Shown: positions 24,759 through 34,550, counted from the stretch's first letter. The stretch is 64,000 nucleotides of DNA from Rhodospirillaceae bacterium (GCA_006969625.1 CP030885.1:1612001-1676000); one strand, 5' to 3'. The notes: generated by a model from the sequence alone, not told the origin. Translations and numbers: made by a program.

Positions 24759-26333
24759 GTGCAAGACAGCAAGTTAGGGCTGGACCCGACCCAAGTCGAA
24801 GCATGCCATCGCCTTGCAAGGCGGATCGTAGCCGCGGTGCTCGACGACATCGAAGGCCGCTCCACGGTCGCGATCGAGCGCGCGCTCCTGCGCCTGCTCG
24901 GCGTAGCCGGCGCGGATCCGGAGGGGGTGCCCTTCGTCAATCGAATCGTCAGCAATCTGCATGCTGAAGGACTGCTTCAGGACGGTGCCTGCTATTGGCT
25001 TTTTCGCATTGCGCTGGCCGACGGCATCTCGCCACTCGCCGCTGCCGAGCGCCTGCGAGACTATCCAGACTGCCTACGCACAACCGCGCCAGTTGACGCT
25101 GGACTGATCGCCCAGGCCTGCCACGCAGCTTTCGGCGAAGCGCTCGAGGAGATCATCGCGCGGCACTCCCACAGGCCGGCGCTGCGGACCTCAGCGGCGC
25201 GCCACCCAAAGCCGCTCCGCTACGTCCTGACGGCGACAGGTTCGGTCAGAGAAGACATTCTCCACGCGCGCGCGGTGGCGGCTGCCGGCGGCGACATCGT
25301 CGCGGTCATCCGCTCTACGGCCCAGAGCCTGCTCGACTACGTGCCGTATGGCGAAACCGAAGAGGGCTACGGCGGGACCTTCGCCACACAGGAAAACTTC
25401 CGTTCCATGCGTCAGGCCATGGACGCCTGGTGCGAGGAGAACGGACGCTACGTGCGCCTGTCCAGCTTCTGCTCGGGGCTGTGCATGCCTGAGATCGCGG
25501 CGATGGGCGCGATCGAGGGCTACGACAACATGGTGAACGACGCGCTCTACGGCGTGCTTTACCGCGACATCAATCCGCAGCGCACCCTGATCGACCAACT
25601 CATGTCAAGACGGATCAACGGATTCTTCGGCGTCACCATCAATACCGGGGAAGACAACTACTTGCGAACAGCCGATGCGGTGCGAGCAGCCCCCTCGGTC
25701 GTCGCTTCGCAGCTGATCAACTACCAGATGGCCAAAGCGAGCGGACTGACCGATCCCCTTATCGGCATCGGCAACGCCTTCGAGATCCCGCCCGATACTG
25801 TGAACGGTTTCCTCTTGGAATGGGCCCAGGCGCAACTGACGCGCGAGCTGTTTCCGGATTGCCCGACGAAGTTCATGCCTCCGACGAAGCACATGAACGG
25901 CGACCTGATGCGGACCCACGGCTGCGATACGCTCTTCAATCTCATCGCGGTGACCACGCGTCAGGGCATCCAGACGATCGGCGTTCCGACCGAGGGCGTC
26001 TTCACGCCACTGATCCACGACCGGGTGCATGGCCTGCAGGGCGCCGAGTTTGCCGCCGTCTTCGCGCGCGATCTCCACGACGAGATCGAATTCCGCCAGG
26101 GCGGTCTCATCCGGCTGCGGGCAAAGGAGGTTTTGGAAAGCGCTCAGGCTTTGCTCGAACGGATCGCATCGGAGGGCCTCTTCGCCAGCCTCGCGGACGG
26201 CGTCTTCGGGGACGTCGCCCGCACCCGGGACGGCGGAAAGGGTCTAGACGGCGTCTTCCAATGCTCCAGCCGATATCTGAACGGCTTTCACCTCGCGACT
26301 AGGGCCAGGTCGGCGGAGCGCAGCGCGGCATGA
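24759..26333 (+). CDS. kamD: Lysine 5,6-aminomutase alpha subunit (KamD)
   Basis: 524 residues from GTG 24759 behind GAAAGGAGGGG. The length suits KamD (about 516). Conserved parts include YGETEEGYGGTFATQENF, SSFCSGLCMPEIAAMG, INTGEDNYLRTADAV and PTKHMNGDLMRTHG. With KamE it moves the terminal amino group of D-lysine or L-beta-lysine from C6 to C5 using adenosylcobalamin and PLP. The family is best known from lysine-fermenting anaerobes, so its place in a biosynthetic cluster of an apparently aerobic alphaproteobacterium is unusual. The stop overlaps the kamE start in ATGA. Confidence 0.9.
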   Translation: MQDSKLGLDPTQVEACHRLARRIVAAVLDDIEGRSTVAIERALLRLLGVAGADPEGVPFVNRIVSNLHAEGLLQDGACYWLFRIALADGISPLAAAERLRDYPDCLRTTAPVDAGLIAQACHAAFGEALEEIIARHSHRPALRTSAARHPKPLRYVLTATGSVREDILHARAVAAAGGDIVAVIRSTAQSLLDYVPYGETEEGYGGTFATQENFRSMRQAMDAWCEENGRYVRLSSFCSGLCMPEIAAMGAIEGYDNMVNDALYGVLYRDINPQRTLIDQLMSRRINGFFGVTINTGEDNYLRTADAVRAAPSVVASQLINYQMAKASGLTDPLIGIGNAFEIPPDTVNGFLLEWAQAQLTRELFPDCPTKFMPPTKHMNGDLMRTHGCDTLFNLIAVTTRQGIQTIGVPTEGVFTPLIHDRVHGLQGAEFAAVFARDLHDEIEFRQGGLIRLRAKEVLESAQALLERIASEGLFASLADGVFGDVARTRDGGKGLDGVFQCSSRYLNGFHLATRARSAERSAA

Positions 26334-27094
26334 CTCTACCGAGCCCACCCGATACGAGCCGCATCAAGGCCTTTGGCGACCATCTGGGAGACGGTATCGT
26401 GCAGCTCTGCTTCAGCCTTCCTGTCCCCAACGGCGCTGCGGCCGAGGCTGCTGCAGCGGCCCTGGTCGGAAAGATGGGGATGGAGCGGGTGCAGGTCGTG
26501 CACCGGCAAGAACTCGATGCCCACGTGACCTTCTTCACGGTATTCGCCCGCTGTCGCCACGAGGTGAACTTCCGGCAGTTCGAGGACCTCGTTCCCGAGC
26601 GACCGTGCTTGAGCCAATCGGAAATCGAGGAACGTCTCGCGAAGCTGGGCCTTGGCGAGGTCGTCCTGGTCGGTGCGGCTACGGGGACCGATACCCATTC
26701 GGTTGGACTCGACGCGATCCTGAATCTGAAGGGCTATCACGGCGAGCACGGTCTAGAGGCGTACAAAGGCCTACAGGTCCATAACCTCGGCAGTCAGGTC
26801 CCCAACGAGGATTTGCTCGAACGCGCCGCCGCACTCGGCGCACATGCCGTGCTGGTCTCCCAGACCGTCACGCAACAAGACCTCCACAAGAAGAACCTTG
26901 CCGCGCTGCGCGCCGCCGCACGAAAGCATACCAGACTGCGGAACACCCTCTTCATCTGCGGAGGGCCGCATCTCGAGCCCGAATTGGCGCGCGAGCTGGA
27001 CTACGATGCTTGCTTCGGCCGCGGATGTACCCCTGCACACGTAGCGACCTTCCTCGTCGAACACTTCGAACGGCAACTCACGCAGGCGAACTAA
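26330..27094 (+). CDS. kamE: Lysine 5,6-aminomutase beta subunit (KamE), B12- and PLP-binding
   Basis: 254 residues. The B12 motif is GTDTHSVG, where His123 would be the lower axial cobalt ligand in the DxHxxG pattern. LNLKGY places Lys134 at the position of the clostridial lysine that holds PLP. HNLGSQVPNEDL and VLVSQTVTQQDLH and the closing CGGPHLEPELARELDYDACFGRG complete the Rossmann-like cobalamin domain. All residues needed for activity seem present. No KamB/C-type reactivase or 3,5-diaminohexanoate dehydrogenase gene accompanies it, so this is not a standard lysine-fermentation operon. Confidence 0.92.
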   Translation: MTLPSPPDTSRIKAFGDHLGDGIVQLCFSLPVPNGAAAEAAAAALVGKMGMERVQVVHRQELDAHVTFFTVFARCRHEVNFRQFEDLVPERPCLSQSEIEERLAKLGLGEVVLVGAATGTDTHSVGLDAILNLKGYHGEHGLEAYKGLQVHNLGSQVPNEDLLERAAALGAHAVLVSQTVTQQDLHKKNLAALRAAARKHTRLRNTLFICGGPHLEPELARELDYDACFGRGCTPAHVATFLVEHFERQLTQAN

Positions 27095-27096
27095 CC

Positions 27097-27306
27097 ATGC
27101 GGCGCACGGGGCGACGATATCCGCTTGGTCTCTTTCCGTTGAAGAGCTTCTGGTTCAGACGTGCCTGGCGAAGCGTGCTGCGCGTCAAGCGCGCCCTGAC
27201 GCCCGAATTGCACTCCAGCGATCCCGAGGTGCTCATCGTGTCGCCTCTCGGAGGCTGGCCCAGCACACTGCATCGAGGAAGACACGCGAATCCGCCGCCT
27301 AGGTGA
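27097..27306 (+). CDS. Short ORF at the end of the kam operon, probably a truncated gene
   Basis: 69 residues starting two bases after the kamE stop. The first 53 residues are basic and look like a real N-terminus (LFPLKSFWFRRAW, DPEVLIVSPLGGW); the last 15 are Arg- and Pro-rich as in a frame that has lost its gene. The likely cause is deletion of the 3' part at the island edge. The family is not recognised. Confidence 0.4.
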   Translation: MRRTGRRYPLGLFPLKSFWFRRAWRSVLRVKRALTPELHSSDPEVLIVSPLGGWPSTLHRGRHANPPPR

Positions 27307-27464
27307 TCAGTCGGCCGAGCCGAACGACGCCCTCACCGTCTTGCTCGCGAGCGAATTCGGTGAGCCGGGGCTGAGGGCCAATGCCGTCGCGTGCGCCTTC
27401 TCCTTGTTCGAGGCGTCGGCCAACGCGGTCGACCAGTGCAGATTCTTGCGGCGGTCTCGTCTGG

Positions 27465-27524
27465 GGAGTGCCGGGCGTGCGGGGTTGAGACGGAGGAGTG
27501 CCGGGCGTGCAGGGTTGAGACGGA
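27465..27524. repeat. 30-bp tandem repeat, two units
   Basis: Units 27465-27494 and 27495-27524 (GGAGTGCCGGGCGTGC then GGGTTGAGACGGA) differ at one base. They lie in the gene-poor stretch 27307-27590, which otherwise shows no convincing gene on either strand. Confidence 0.85.
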
Positions 27525-27590
27525 AAGGCGTGCGACCGGCGCCCGTGTCGCCGTCTGTGCGTGCTGCGAGAGCTGGCGTAGCCTTGCTGC

Positions 27591-27784
27591 ATGCAAGACA
27601 AGAAGGAAGGGAAGCAGCCACGGCCCATCGCGTCGCTCGTCGCGGAGGACGGCACGTCGGTCGAGACGGTGCTCGACCGCCGCGCGCAAACGACCGCGTT
27701 CATCGTGGCGCACGGCGCCCGGTGGCAGCACATCGAACGGTGGGAGTGCGATGGCGCTACGTGCCGATCTCAGCGCGCAACAAA
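27591..27784 (+). other. Possible remnant ORF, function unknown
   Basis: From ATG 27591 about 60 codons read like natural protein (IASLVAEDGTSVETVLDRR, TTAFIVAHGARWQHIERWE). The frame then continues as low-quality sequence antisense to the frameshifted gene at 27770. It may be the 5' end of a gene cut by a rearrangement. No family is recognised. Confidence 0.3.
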
Positions 27785-28347
27785 CTCCTTCGCCGCCGAT
27801 CGTTGCCGGCGGAAGGTCGCTCGTGCCGACGAGGCCGACCGCCTTGACTGCCAGAGCCCGCCGAGATTGCCGTCCGACCGCATGGTGTACTGTACCGTGA
27901 CGCCCCACGGCAGATCGAGCTTTAGGGTGTCACCGACGATCCGTGCGTCGTCGTCGACCCGAGTTCCCGGTGTGGCACCACCGCAGCCACGCCCCAGGTG
28001 TACTCGGTGCGCGCCTGACCTCCTTGGATGTCGCTGACGGTCACCGACGATGCGCAGTTGCCACCGGCGCACCACGCTCCCGACCAGGTGCCGGTCCACC
28101 TGGTCTTGAGATCGGCGACCTCGTCGCTAGCTGGCAGAGATGCCGTTTCTTCGCGTGCCGCTTCAGTCGGCGTCGCGGTGTCCGGCGTCAACCCGACAGC
28201 TGGCGTGGCTGCGGCCTCTGTTTCGGCCTTAGCCGTGGTGCCGGCCGTCTGGTAGCCGGACAGAATAATCGATGCGGCAAACAGCGCCACAGCGACCGTG
28301 CCCGCCCCGAGTACGGGCGATTCGGAAGCAATGATCCTTTGTCCCAT
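27770..28347 (-). pseudogene. Frameshifted membrane-anchored protein of unknown function
   Basis: Reading leftward from ATG 28347, the frame gives a short N-terminal hydrophobic anchor (GAGTVAVALFAASIILSGY), an Ala/Thr-rich linker and then TRWTGTWSGAWCAGGNC and TEYTWGV. Near 28000 the matching continuation moves to another frame: DARIVGDTLKLDLPWGVTV, then YTMRSDGNLGGLW, ending at 27770. The two halves join as one domain of roughly 190 residues, of the kind with a WSGTW...DTL..L.LPWG..V.Y pattern. A single-base indel explains this, whether a real mutation or an assembly error. Confidence 0.6.
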
Positions 28348-28390
28348 TGGAGACCCCTCGCGCGCCTGTGAACACTATGGGTTATCCCGT

Positions 28391-28994
28391 TCACGCCGAG
28401 AGGTCGCGGGGCACCAACGGCTTCCACATCCGCTGAGCGATGGCTTGGGCCTCGGCGCCGAGGGCTTCGGTGTAGATCATCGTGGTCTCGAGCCGGGCGT
28501 GGCCGAGCCAGCGCATGACGGTGGTGTCGGGCACCCCGGTGACCAGCGCGCCGACCGCGAAGCCGTGCCGCAGTCCTTTGGGGCTTGCCTGAAGGCCGAC
28601 GACACCGGCGCGCTCCATGACCTCCTTCACGCGCTTCCTCGCCGTCGTGCGGCACCAGGGCCAGATCCTGTTGTCGCGGCGGGCTGGGTCGCGGCGGGCA
28701 GCCTCGATGAAGGGGTCCCGCGCCTCGTCGAAGGTCGCAGAGACTCGGCGCATTTTCCCGAGGCTACGCGCGGCGCGTGTCCTCCGCTCCGCGAGCGTCT
28801 TCGGAACGCTGCCACGGCGCTTGGACCTCGCCCCCAGCCTCCCTTGATGCCCCTTGTGTTGGGCGACAGACGGCCGCTGTCGTCGTAGGCTTACATGCGG
28901 AAGCCAGCACACAGTGTCGGCCTTCACCTGCGCGAAAAGACGCCGCCATCAGATCTGGGATCGAACAGCTAACCCGCGGCTGGCGACTGTTCAT
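28391..28994 (-). pseudogene. Tyrosine recombinase / phage integrase, 3' fragment
   Basis: The frame ending at 28391 contains the C-terminal catalytic boxes of a tyrosine recombinase: SPKGLRHGFAVGAL (the HxxR box with R and H), RWLGHARLETTMIYTE (H and the tyrosine nucleophile). The first catalytic Arg box and the N-terminal binding domain are missing, and the upstream part (to about 28994) lies in other frames. It seems inactive. It marks the right side of the 8-28 kb block as a former integration site. Confidence 0.65.
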
Positions 28995-29086
28995 CCCCTT
29001 GCCGGCTTGTTACACAGTTCTGTCTCGTGCCGCTGATAGGGTGCCGGCGCTCCACACGCGAGCCCTTGGGCGGAAGGAAGGCAGAC

Positions 29087-31390
29087 ATGGCCAAGCAAGA
29101 CTCCCTCGACCACGCAACGATCGGCCAGGCACAGGCGGCTCAGGCCACGACGGTCGAGCCGGAAGCGCAGGTGAGCGAGCGACCGGCCGCCGGGCGCCCG
29201 GCCGGCGAGCGCCCGGCGCCGGCCAGTCCGGCGGCCACGGTCACCCGCAGCAAGGCCAAATCGCTGCCGGGCGAGCCGGAGCTGCCGATCGAGCGCTCGC
29301 CGGAGCGCTTCATCAACCGCGAAATCTCCTGGCTCGAGTTCAACGAGCGGGTGATGGAGGAGGCCTATAACGTCCACCAGCCACTGCTCGAGCGTTTGCG
29401 CTTCCTGTCGATCTCCGGCTCCAACCTGGACGAGTTCTACATGGTGCGCGTCGCCGGCCTGAAAGCGCAGGTACGCGCCGGCGTTGTGACCACGTCGCAG
29501 GAGGGCCTGACGCCGGAGCAGCAGCTCGCCGCGATCAACGCGCGCGCCGGCCGCCTGATGGAGGACCAGCAGCTCTGTTGGCGGCGGCTGTCCCAGGAAA
29601 TGCGCGCGGAAGGAATCTCCGTCCTCTCGGCCAAGGAGTTGAGCGAGGCGGAGCGAGACTGGCTCGAAGGCTACTTCCTGAGCAACGTCTTCCCGGTGCT
29701 GACGCCGATCGCCATCGATCCGGCGCACCCCTTCCCCTTCATGCCCAACCTCGGCTTCGCCATGGTGGTCGAGCTCTACCGACCCGAAGAGAACGAGGTG
29801 CTGAACGGCCTGATTCCGCTGCCGCCGCAGGTCGACCGCTTCATCCGCCTGCCCGGCGACCTGGAGGACCAGCGTTTCGTTGCGGTCGAACAGCTCGTGC
29901 AGGTCTTCCTCGACCGCCTGTTCCCCAACATGCAGGTCAACGAGGTCGGCGTCTTCCGCCTGGTGCGCGACAGCGACGTCGAGATCGAGGAGGAGGCCGA
30001 GGACCTGGTGCGCGTCTTCGAGACGGCGCTGAAGCGCCGGCGCCGCGGCAGCGTCATCCGCATGACAGTCAACGCCGACATGGCCGACCACCTGCGCGAG
30101 TTCCTGCAGCGCGAGATCGACGTCGCGCCGGAGGACGTCTTCCCGCTCGAAGGTCTGCTCGGCATCGTCGACACCAAGCAGCTCATCGGCAAGGACCGTC
30201 CCGAGCTGTTGTTCGTGCCCTATACGCCGCGCTTTCCCGAGCGGATCCTCGACTACGACGGCGACTGCTTCAAGGCGATCGCGGCCAAGGACATCGTCGT
30301 CCACCACCCTTACGAATCCTTCGACGTGGTGGTGCAGTTCCTGCGCCAGGCGACCCAGGACCCCAACGTGGTGGCGATCAAGCAGACGCTGTACCGCACC
30401 AGCGAGGACAGCCCGATCGTCAAGGCGCTGAGCGAGGCGGCGGAAGCCGGCAAGTCGGTCACCGCGCTGGTCGAGCTGAAGGCGCGCTTCGACGAGGAGC
30501 GCAACATCCGCTGGGCGCGCAACCTGGAGCGCGCCGGCGTGCAGGTGGTCTATGGCTTCATGAAGCTGAAGACCCACGCCAAGGTCTCGATGGTGGTCCG
30601 CCGCGAGGGCGAGGGCCTGCGCACCTACGTGCACTACGGCACCGGCAACTACCACCCGATCACCGCCAAGATCTACACCGACCTCAGCTATTTCACGACC
30701 GACCCGGCGCTGTGCCGCGATGCCGCGCGCGCCTTCAACTACATGACCGGCTACGCCGAGCCGGGCGAGATGGAGCGCATCGCCATCGCGCCGCTGACCC
30801 TGCGCTCGACCTTGCTGGAACTGGTGGACGACGAAATCGCCCACGCCAAGGCTGGCCGGCCCGGTGCCATTTGGGCCAAGCTCAATGCCTTGGTCGACGG
30901 CGAGATCATCGACAAGCTGTACGCGGCGAGCCAGGCCGGCGTGAAGATCGACCTGGTGATCCGCGGCATCTGCTGCCTGCGCCCGGGCCTGCCGGGGCTC
31001 AGCGAGAACATCCAGGTGCGATCCATCGTCGGCCGCTTCCTGGAGCACAGCCGCATCGTCTGCTTCGGCGCAGGCCACGGCCTGCCCAGCCGCGAGGCCA
31101 AGGTCTTCATCTCCTCGGCCGACTGGATGCCCCGCAACCTCGACCGCCGCGTCGAGACCCTGGTGCCGATCGTCAACGAGACGGTGCATGCCCAGATCGT
31201 CGATCAGGTGATGATGGCTAACCTCAAGGACGAGGCGCAGTCCTGGGTTATGCAGTCGGACGGCGAGTACTTGCGGCTCGAGCCGGGCGAGGACAGTTTC
31301 AGTGCACAGTCGTTCTTCATGACCAACCCCAGCCTGTCCGGCCGTGGCTCGGCCCTGCGCAAGGACAGGCTGGCCGGCCGCAAGCGTTAG
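29087..31390 (+). CDS. ppk: Polyphosphate kinase 1
   Basis: 767 residues from ATG 29087 after GGAAGGAAGG. An Ala/Pro-rich extension of about 65 residues comes before the conserved PPK1 start ([18 protein letters not shown]). The phosphorylated histidine lies in [19 protein letters not shown], and the second catalytic region in [11 protein letters not shown]. It reversibly moves the gamma phosphate of ATP onto polyphosphate, membrane-associated. ppx follows 39 bases downstream, so synthesis and breakdown of polyphosphate are together. Confidence 0.97.
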   Translation: MAKQDSLDHATIGQAQAAQATTVEPEAQVSERPAAGRPAGERPAPASPAATVTRSKAKSLPGEPELPIERSPERFINREISWLEFNERVMEEAYNVHQPLLERLRFLSISGSNLDEFYMVRVAGLKAQVRAGVVTTSQEGLTPEQQLAAINARAGRLMEDQQLCWRRLSQEMRAEGISVLSAKELSEAERDWLEGYFLSNVFPVLTPIAIDPAHPFPFMPNLGFAMVVELYRPEENEVLNGLIPLPPQVDRFIRLPGDLEDQRFVAVEQLVQVFLDRLFPNMQVNEVGVFRLVRDSDVEIEEEAEDLVRVFETALKRRRRGSVIRMTVNADMADHLREFLQREIDVAPEDVFPLEGLLGIVDTKQLIGKDRPELLFVPYTPRFPERILDYDGDCFKAIAAKDIVVHHPYESFDVVVQFLRQATQDPNVVAIKQTLYRTSEDSPIVKALSEAAEAGKSVTALVELKARFDEERNIRWARNLERAGVQVVYGFMKLKTHAKVSMVVRREGEGLRTYVHYGTGNYHPITAKIYTDLSYFTTDPALCRDAARAFNYMTGYAEPGEMERIAIAPLTLRSTLLELVDDEIAHAKAGRPGAIWAKLNALVDGEIIDKLYAASQAGVKIDLVIRGICCLRPGLPGLSENIQVRSIVGRFLEHSRIVCFGAGHGLPSREAKVFISSADWMPRNLDRRVETLVPIVNETVHAQIVDQVMMANLKDEAQSWVMQSDGEYLRLEPGEDSFSAQSFFMTNPSLSGRGSALRKDRLAGRKR

Positions 31391-31429
31391 GATCAGACGC
31401 TTCGGTCGCGCAGCCCGCCGGACCCGCCC

Positions 31430-33007
31430 GTGGCCGATCGACCCGCAGCCCCGTCCGATACCGCCGAGAGCCAAGCGGTCCTGCCGTCCGCCGAACGGCG
31501 CGCCCGCGTGCGTCGCCGCAGCGCAACGGGCGCCGCCGCGCAGATGCCGGCGCGCATCGCCATCGTCGACATCGGCTCGAACTCCGTGCGTCTCGTCGTC
31601 TTCAATGTCGACGAGCGGGCGCCGGTCGCCCTGTTCAACGAGAAGGTCCTCTGCGGCCTTGGCCGCGGCCTGGAGGAGAGCGGCCGGCTGCACGCGGAGG
31701 GCGTGGAGCTGGCGCTGGCGACGCTCGGGCGCTTCGCCGGCCTCGCCCGTGCCATGCAGGTGCGCCATCTCGACCTCTTGGCCACTGCCGCCGTGCGCGA
31801 CGCCCGCAACGGTGCGGAGTTCGTGCGCCGGGTCGAGGCGCGCTGCGGCGTCGCCGTGCGCGTGCTCGACGGCGGCGAGGAGGCGCGGCTGTCGGCCCAG
31901 GGGGTCGTCTCCGCGATCCCGGCGGCGGACGGCCTGACCGGCGACCTGGGCGGCGGATCGTTGGAGCTCACCCAGCTCGACGCCGGCGCGCTCGGCCGCA
32001 TGACGACTGTTCCGCTCGGCCCGCTTCGGCTGATGCGCGACGAGGAAGGCGACCGGACTCAGGCGCTCGCCACCATCGAACGGCACCTCGACGCGCAGCC
32101 CTGGATCGGCGCCTGCGAAGGGCGGACCTTCTATCCGGTCGGCGGGGCCTGGCGGGCGCTCGCGCGCATCCATATGGAGCAGCACCACTACCCCCTGCAC
32201 ATGATCCACGGCTACCGCATGAGCCGGCGCGACGCCGAGGAGTTGGGGCGGCTGATCGGCCAGCTCGGCAAGCGCTCGCTGGCGCGCATGCCCGGCGTGC
32301 CGCGCCGGCGCCTGGAAACGCTGCCCTATGCCGGCCTGCTGCTCGAGCGCCTGCTGCAGCGGGCCAAGCCGGCCGAGGTGGTCTTCTCGGCCAACGGCCT
32401 GCGCGAGGGCTGGGTCTTCGAGCGTCTGCCGGAAGCCTTGCGGACTCAGGACCCGTTGATCGCCGCGGCGCGCGACTGGGCGCTGCGCGACGGGCGCTTC
32501 GGCGACCTGGGCGAGCCGATCGCTGCCTGGACCGACGCGCTCTTCCCCAACGAGCCGGAACCCTTGCGGCGCCTGCGCCGCGTCGCCTGCCACCTGAGCG
32601 ACATCGCCTGGCGCGAGCACCCCGACTATCGGGCCGAGCAGGCGCTCTTCCGTGTGCTGCGCGCACCGCAGCTCTACGCCACCCACGACGAGCGGCTTTA
32701 CTTGGCCTACGCCCTTTCGGTGCGCTACGGCGGCGTCGGCGGCGAGCAGAACGGTAAGCTGATCGCCCTGCTCGACGTCAGGGACAAGGCCCGGGCCGAG
32801 GCGCTCGGCCACACCCTGCGGTTGGCCTACGCCGTCTCGGCCGGAACGGAGGCGATGCTGGAGCGCAGCCAGCTCGAGTTCCTCGACGGCGAGTTGATCC
32901 TCTACCTGCCCGACGAGGCGCAAGTGCCCTCCGGCCAAGTGCTGGAGCGTCGCCTGGAGACCCTCGGCAACGCGCTGGGAGCGAACCGCACCCGTGTCGT
33001 TGGCTAG
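31430..33007 (+). CDS. ppx: Exopolyphosphatase / guanosine pentaphosphate phosphatase (Ppx/GppA)
   Basis: 525 residues from GTG 31430; ATG 31544 directly before IAIVDIGSNSVRLVVF would give a more usual N-terminus and is a fair alternative. The ASKHA ATPase-fold phosphate motifs are IAIVDIGSNS and TGDLGGGSLELTQL. The C-terminal helical region carries HMIHGYRM, part of the metal/phosphate channel, and a long HD-like helical domain. It hydrolyses polyphosphate from the ends or pppGpp to ppGpp. It is in an operon with ppk, and the next gene overlaps it by 14 bases. Confidence 0.93.
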   Translation: MADRPAAPSDTAESQAVLPSAERRARVRRRSATGAAAQMPARIAIVDIGSNSVRLVVFNVDERAPVALFNEKVLCGLGRGLEESGRLHAEGVELALATLGRFAGLARAMQVRHLDLLATAAVRDARNGAEFVRRVEARCGVAVRVLDGGEEARLSAQGVVSAIPAADGLTGDLGGGSLELTQLDAGALGRMTTVPLGPLRLMRDEEGDRTQALATIERHLDAQPWIGACEGRTFYPVGGAWRALARIHMEQHHYPLHMIHGYRMSRRDAEELGRLIGQLGKRSLARMPGVPRRRLETLPYAGLLLERLLQRAKPAEVVFSANGLREGWVFERLPEALRTQDPLIAAARDWALRDGRFGDLGEPIAAWTDALFPNEPEPLRRLRRVACHLSDIAWREHPDYRAEQALFRVLRAPQLYATHDERLYLAYALSVRYGGVGGEQNGKLIALLDVRDKARAEALGHTLRLAYAVSAGTEAMLERSQLEFLDGELILYLPDEAQVPSGQVLERRLETLGNALGANRTRVVG

Positions 33008-34550
33008 GGCCCGAGACCTGCATCGCCGCCCCTGGCGCACGCATCTGAAGGTCGTGGTGGCGGTCTTGGCGCTGGCGGCCGTGTCCTTTGGGCTGGCGCG
33101 GCTTGCCGGCACGGATGCCGCGCTGGAGGTGACGGAAACGCGGCTCGGCCCGACGCCGGTCACGATCTACAGCAAGCCTGGCGGCGCGCCGGCTCCGGCG
33201 ATTCTGATCGCCCACGGTTTCGCCGGATCGCAGCAGCTCATGCAGCCCTTCGCCATCACGCTGGCGCAAGCCGGCTACCTGGCGGTGACCTACGACCTGC
33301 TCGGCCACGGCGGCAATCGCGACCCGCTGCGCGGCGACGTGCGCGACGAGACCGGCGCGACCCGCTTTCTGCTGGAGGAGATGGCGAAGGTGGCGGACTA
33401 CGCCACCGGCCTGCCGGGCAGCGACGGGCGGCTGGCCCTCCTCGGGCACTCGATGTCCTCCGACCTGGTCGTGCGCTTCGCCAAGCAGCATCCGGACCAG
33501 GTGACCGCAACTGTCGCCGTCTCGCTCTTCTCGCGCCAAGTGACCGCGCAAGCGCCGGGCAACATGCTGATCGTCGTCGGCGCATGGGAGCCGGGGCTGA
33601 CCGCGGAGGGCCTGCGGGTCCTGCGTCTGACCGGCGGCGAGACGGCGCAGGAGGGGCAGACGGTCGGCACTTTCCAGGAGGGAAACGCCCGACGCCTGGT
33701 TTTCGCCGATGGCGTCGAGCACATCGGCGTGCTGTACAGCCCCGAGAGTCTGGCCGAAACGGTCGCTTGGCTGAACGCCGCCTTCGGACGCAGCGATGCG
33801 GGAGATCCGGCGCTCTGGGGTTGGCCGCTGGCGCTGCTGTTCGGCGGCCTGGTGGTGCTGGCTTGGCCGCTGTCGCACCTGCTGCCGCGGGCGGTGCCGG
33901 GCGGCTGGGGCGCCGAGCTGCCGTGGCGCCGGCTGCTTCCGCTGGCGTTCGCGCCAGCGCTGCTGACGCCACTGATCCTGCGGCTGCTGCCGACCGACTT
34001 CCTGCCGATCCTGGTCGGCGACTACCTGGCCCTCCACTTCGCGCTCTACGGCTTGCTGACCGCGGCCGGGCTGTGGCTGGTGCGCCGCCATGCTGCGCCC
34101 AAGGCCGTGTCCTGGCCGAAGACGGCGGTCGCGAGCCTGCTGGTGACGCTCTATGGCGCCGGCGCCCTTGGCCTGGCGCTCGACGCCTTCGTGCTGAACC
34201 TGCAGCCGACCGGTGCGCGCTGGGGCATCCTGGCGATCCTGCTGGCCGGCACCCTGGTCTATTTCCTCGCCGACGAATGGCTGACGCGCGGCCAAAACGC
34301 GCGCGCCGGCGCCTACCCGGTGACGAAGCTCTGCTTCGCCGTCTCGCTGGCGATCGCAGTGGCGCTCGACCTGGAGCGGCTGTTCTTCCTGATCATCATC
34401 ATCCCGCTGATCGGCGGCTTCTTCCTGGTCTACGGGCTGCTCAGCCGCTGGAGCTATCGCCGCACCGGTCAGCCGCTCGCGGCCGGCGTCGCCAACGCGC
34501 TGGTCTTCGCCTGGGCCATCGCCATGACCTTCCCGATCCTCGGCGGTTAG
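32994..34550 (+). CDS. Membrane protein with periplasmic-type alpha/beta hydrolase domain
   Basis: 518 residues. An N-terminal helix (VVVAVLALAAVSFGLARLAG) is followed by an alpha/beta hydrolase domain (ILIAHGFAGSQQ, and the nucleophile elbow LALLGHSMSSDLVV), then seven or eight hydrophobic segments from about residue 270 to the end. The substrate is unknown. The start overlaps ppx, so it may be co-expressed with the polyphosphate genes. Convergent with the M23 peptidase gene, with a 4-base overlap. Confidence 0.8.
   Translation: MSLARARDLHRRPWRTHLKVVVAVLALAAVSFGLARLAGTDAALEVTETRLGPTPVTIYSKPGGAPAPAILIAHGFAGSQQLMQPFAITLAQAGYLAVTYDLLGHGGNRDPLRGDVRDETGATRFLLEEMAKVADYATGLPGSDGRLALLGHSMSSDLVVRFAKQHPDQVTATVAVSLFSRQVTAQAPGNMLIVVGAWEPGLTAEGLRVLRLTGGETAQEGQTVGTFQEGNARRLVFADGVEHIGVLYSPESLAETVAWLNAAFGRSDAGDPALWGWPLALLFGGLVVLAWPLSHLLPRAVPGGWGAELPWRRLLPLAFAPALLTPLILRLLPTDFLPILVGDYLALHFALYGLLTAAGLWLVRRHAAPKAVSWPKTAVASLLVTLYGAGALGLALDAFVLNLQPTGARWGILAILLAGTLVYFLADEWLTRGQNARAGAYPVTKLCFAVSLAIAVALDLERLFFLIIIIPLIGGFFLVYGLLSRWSYRRTGQPLAAGVANALVFAWAIAMTFPILGG

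Noticed and set aside
28928-29086. tRNA or att site next to the integrase fragment
   Set aside because: No cloverleaf or TTCRANNC arm was found, and no matching direct repeat was seen near 8 kb.
28991-33163. A 1390-codon open frame on the minus strand across ppk and ppx
   Set aside because: It is antisense to two textbook genes and consists of Arg/Leu/Gln/His-rich low-information sequence, as expected from GC-rich third positions of the real genes. The same holds for long minus frames at 36817-38664 and 46715-48787.
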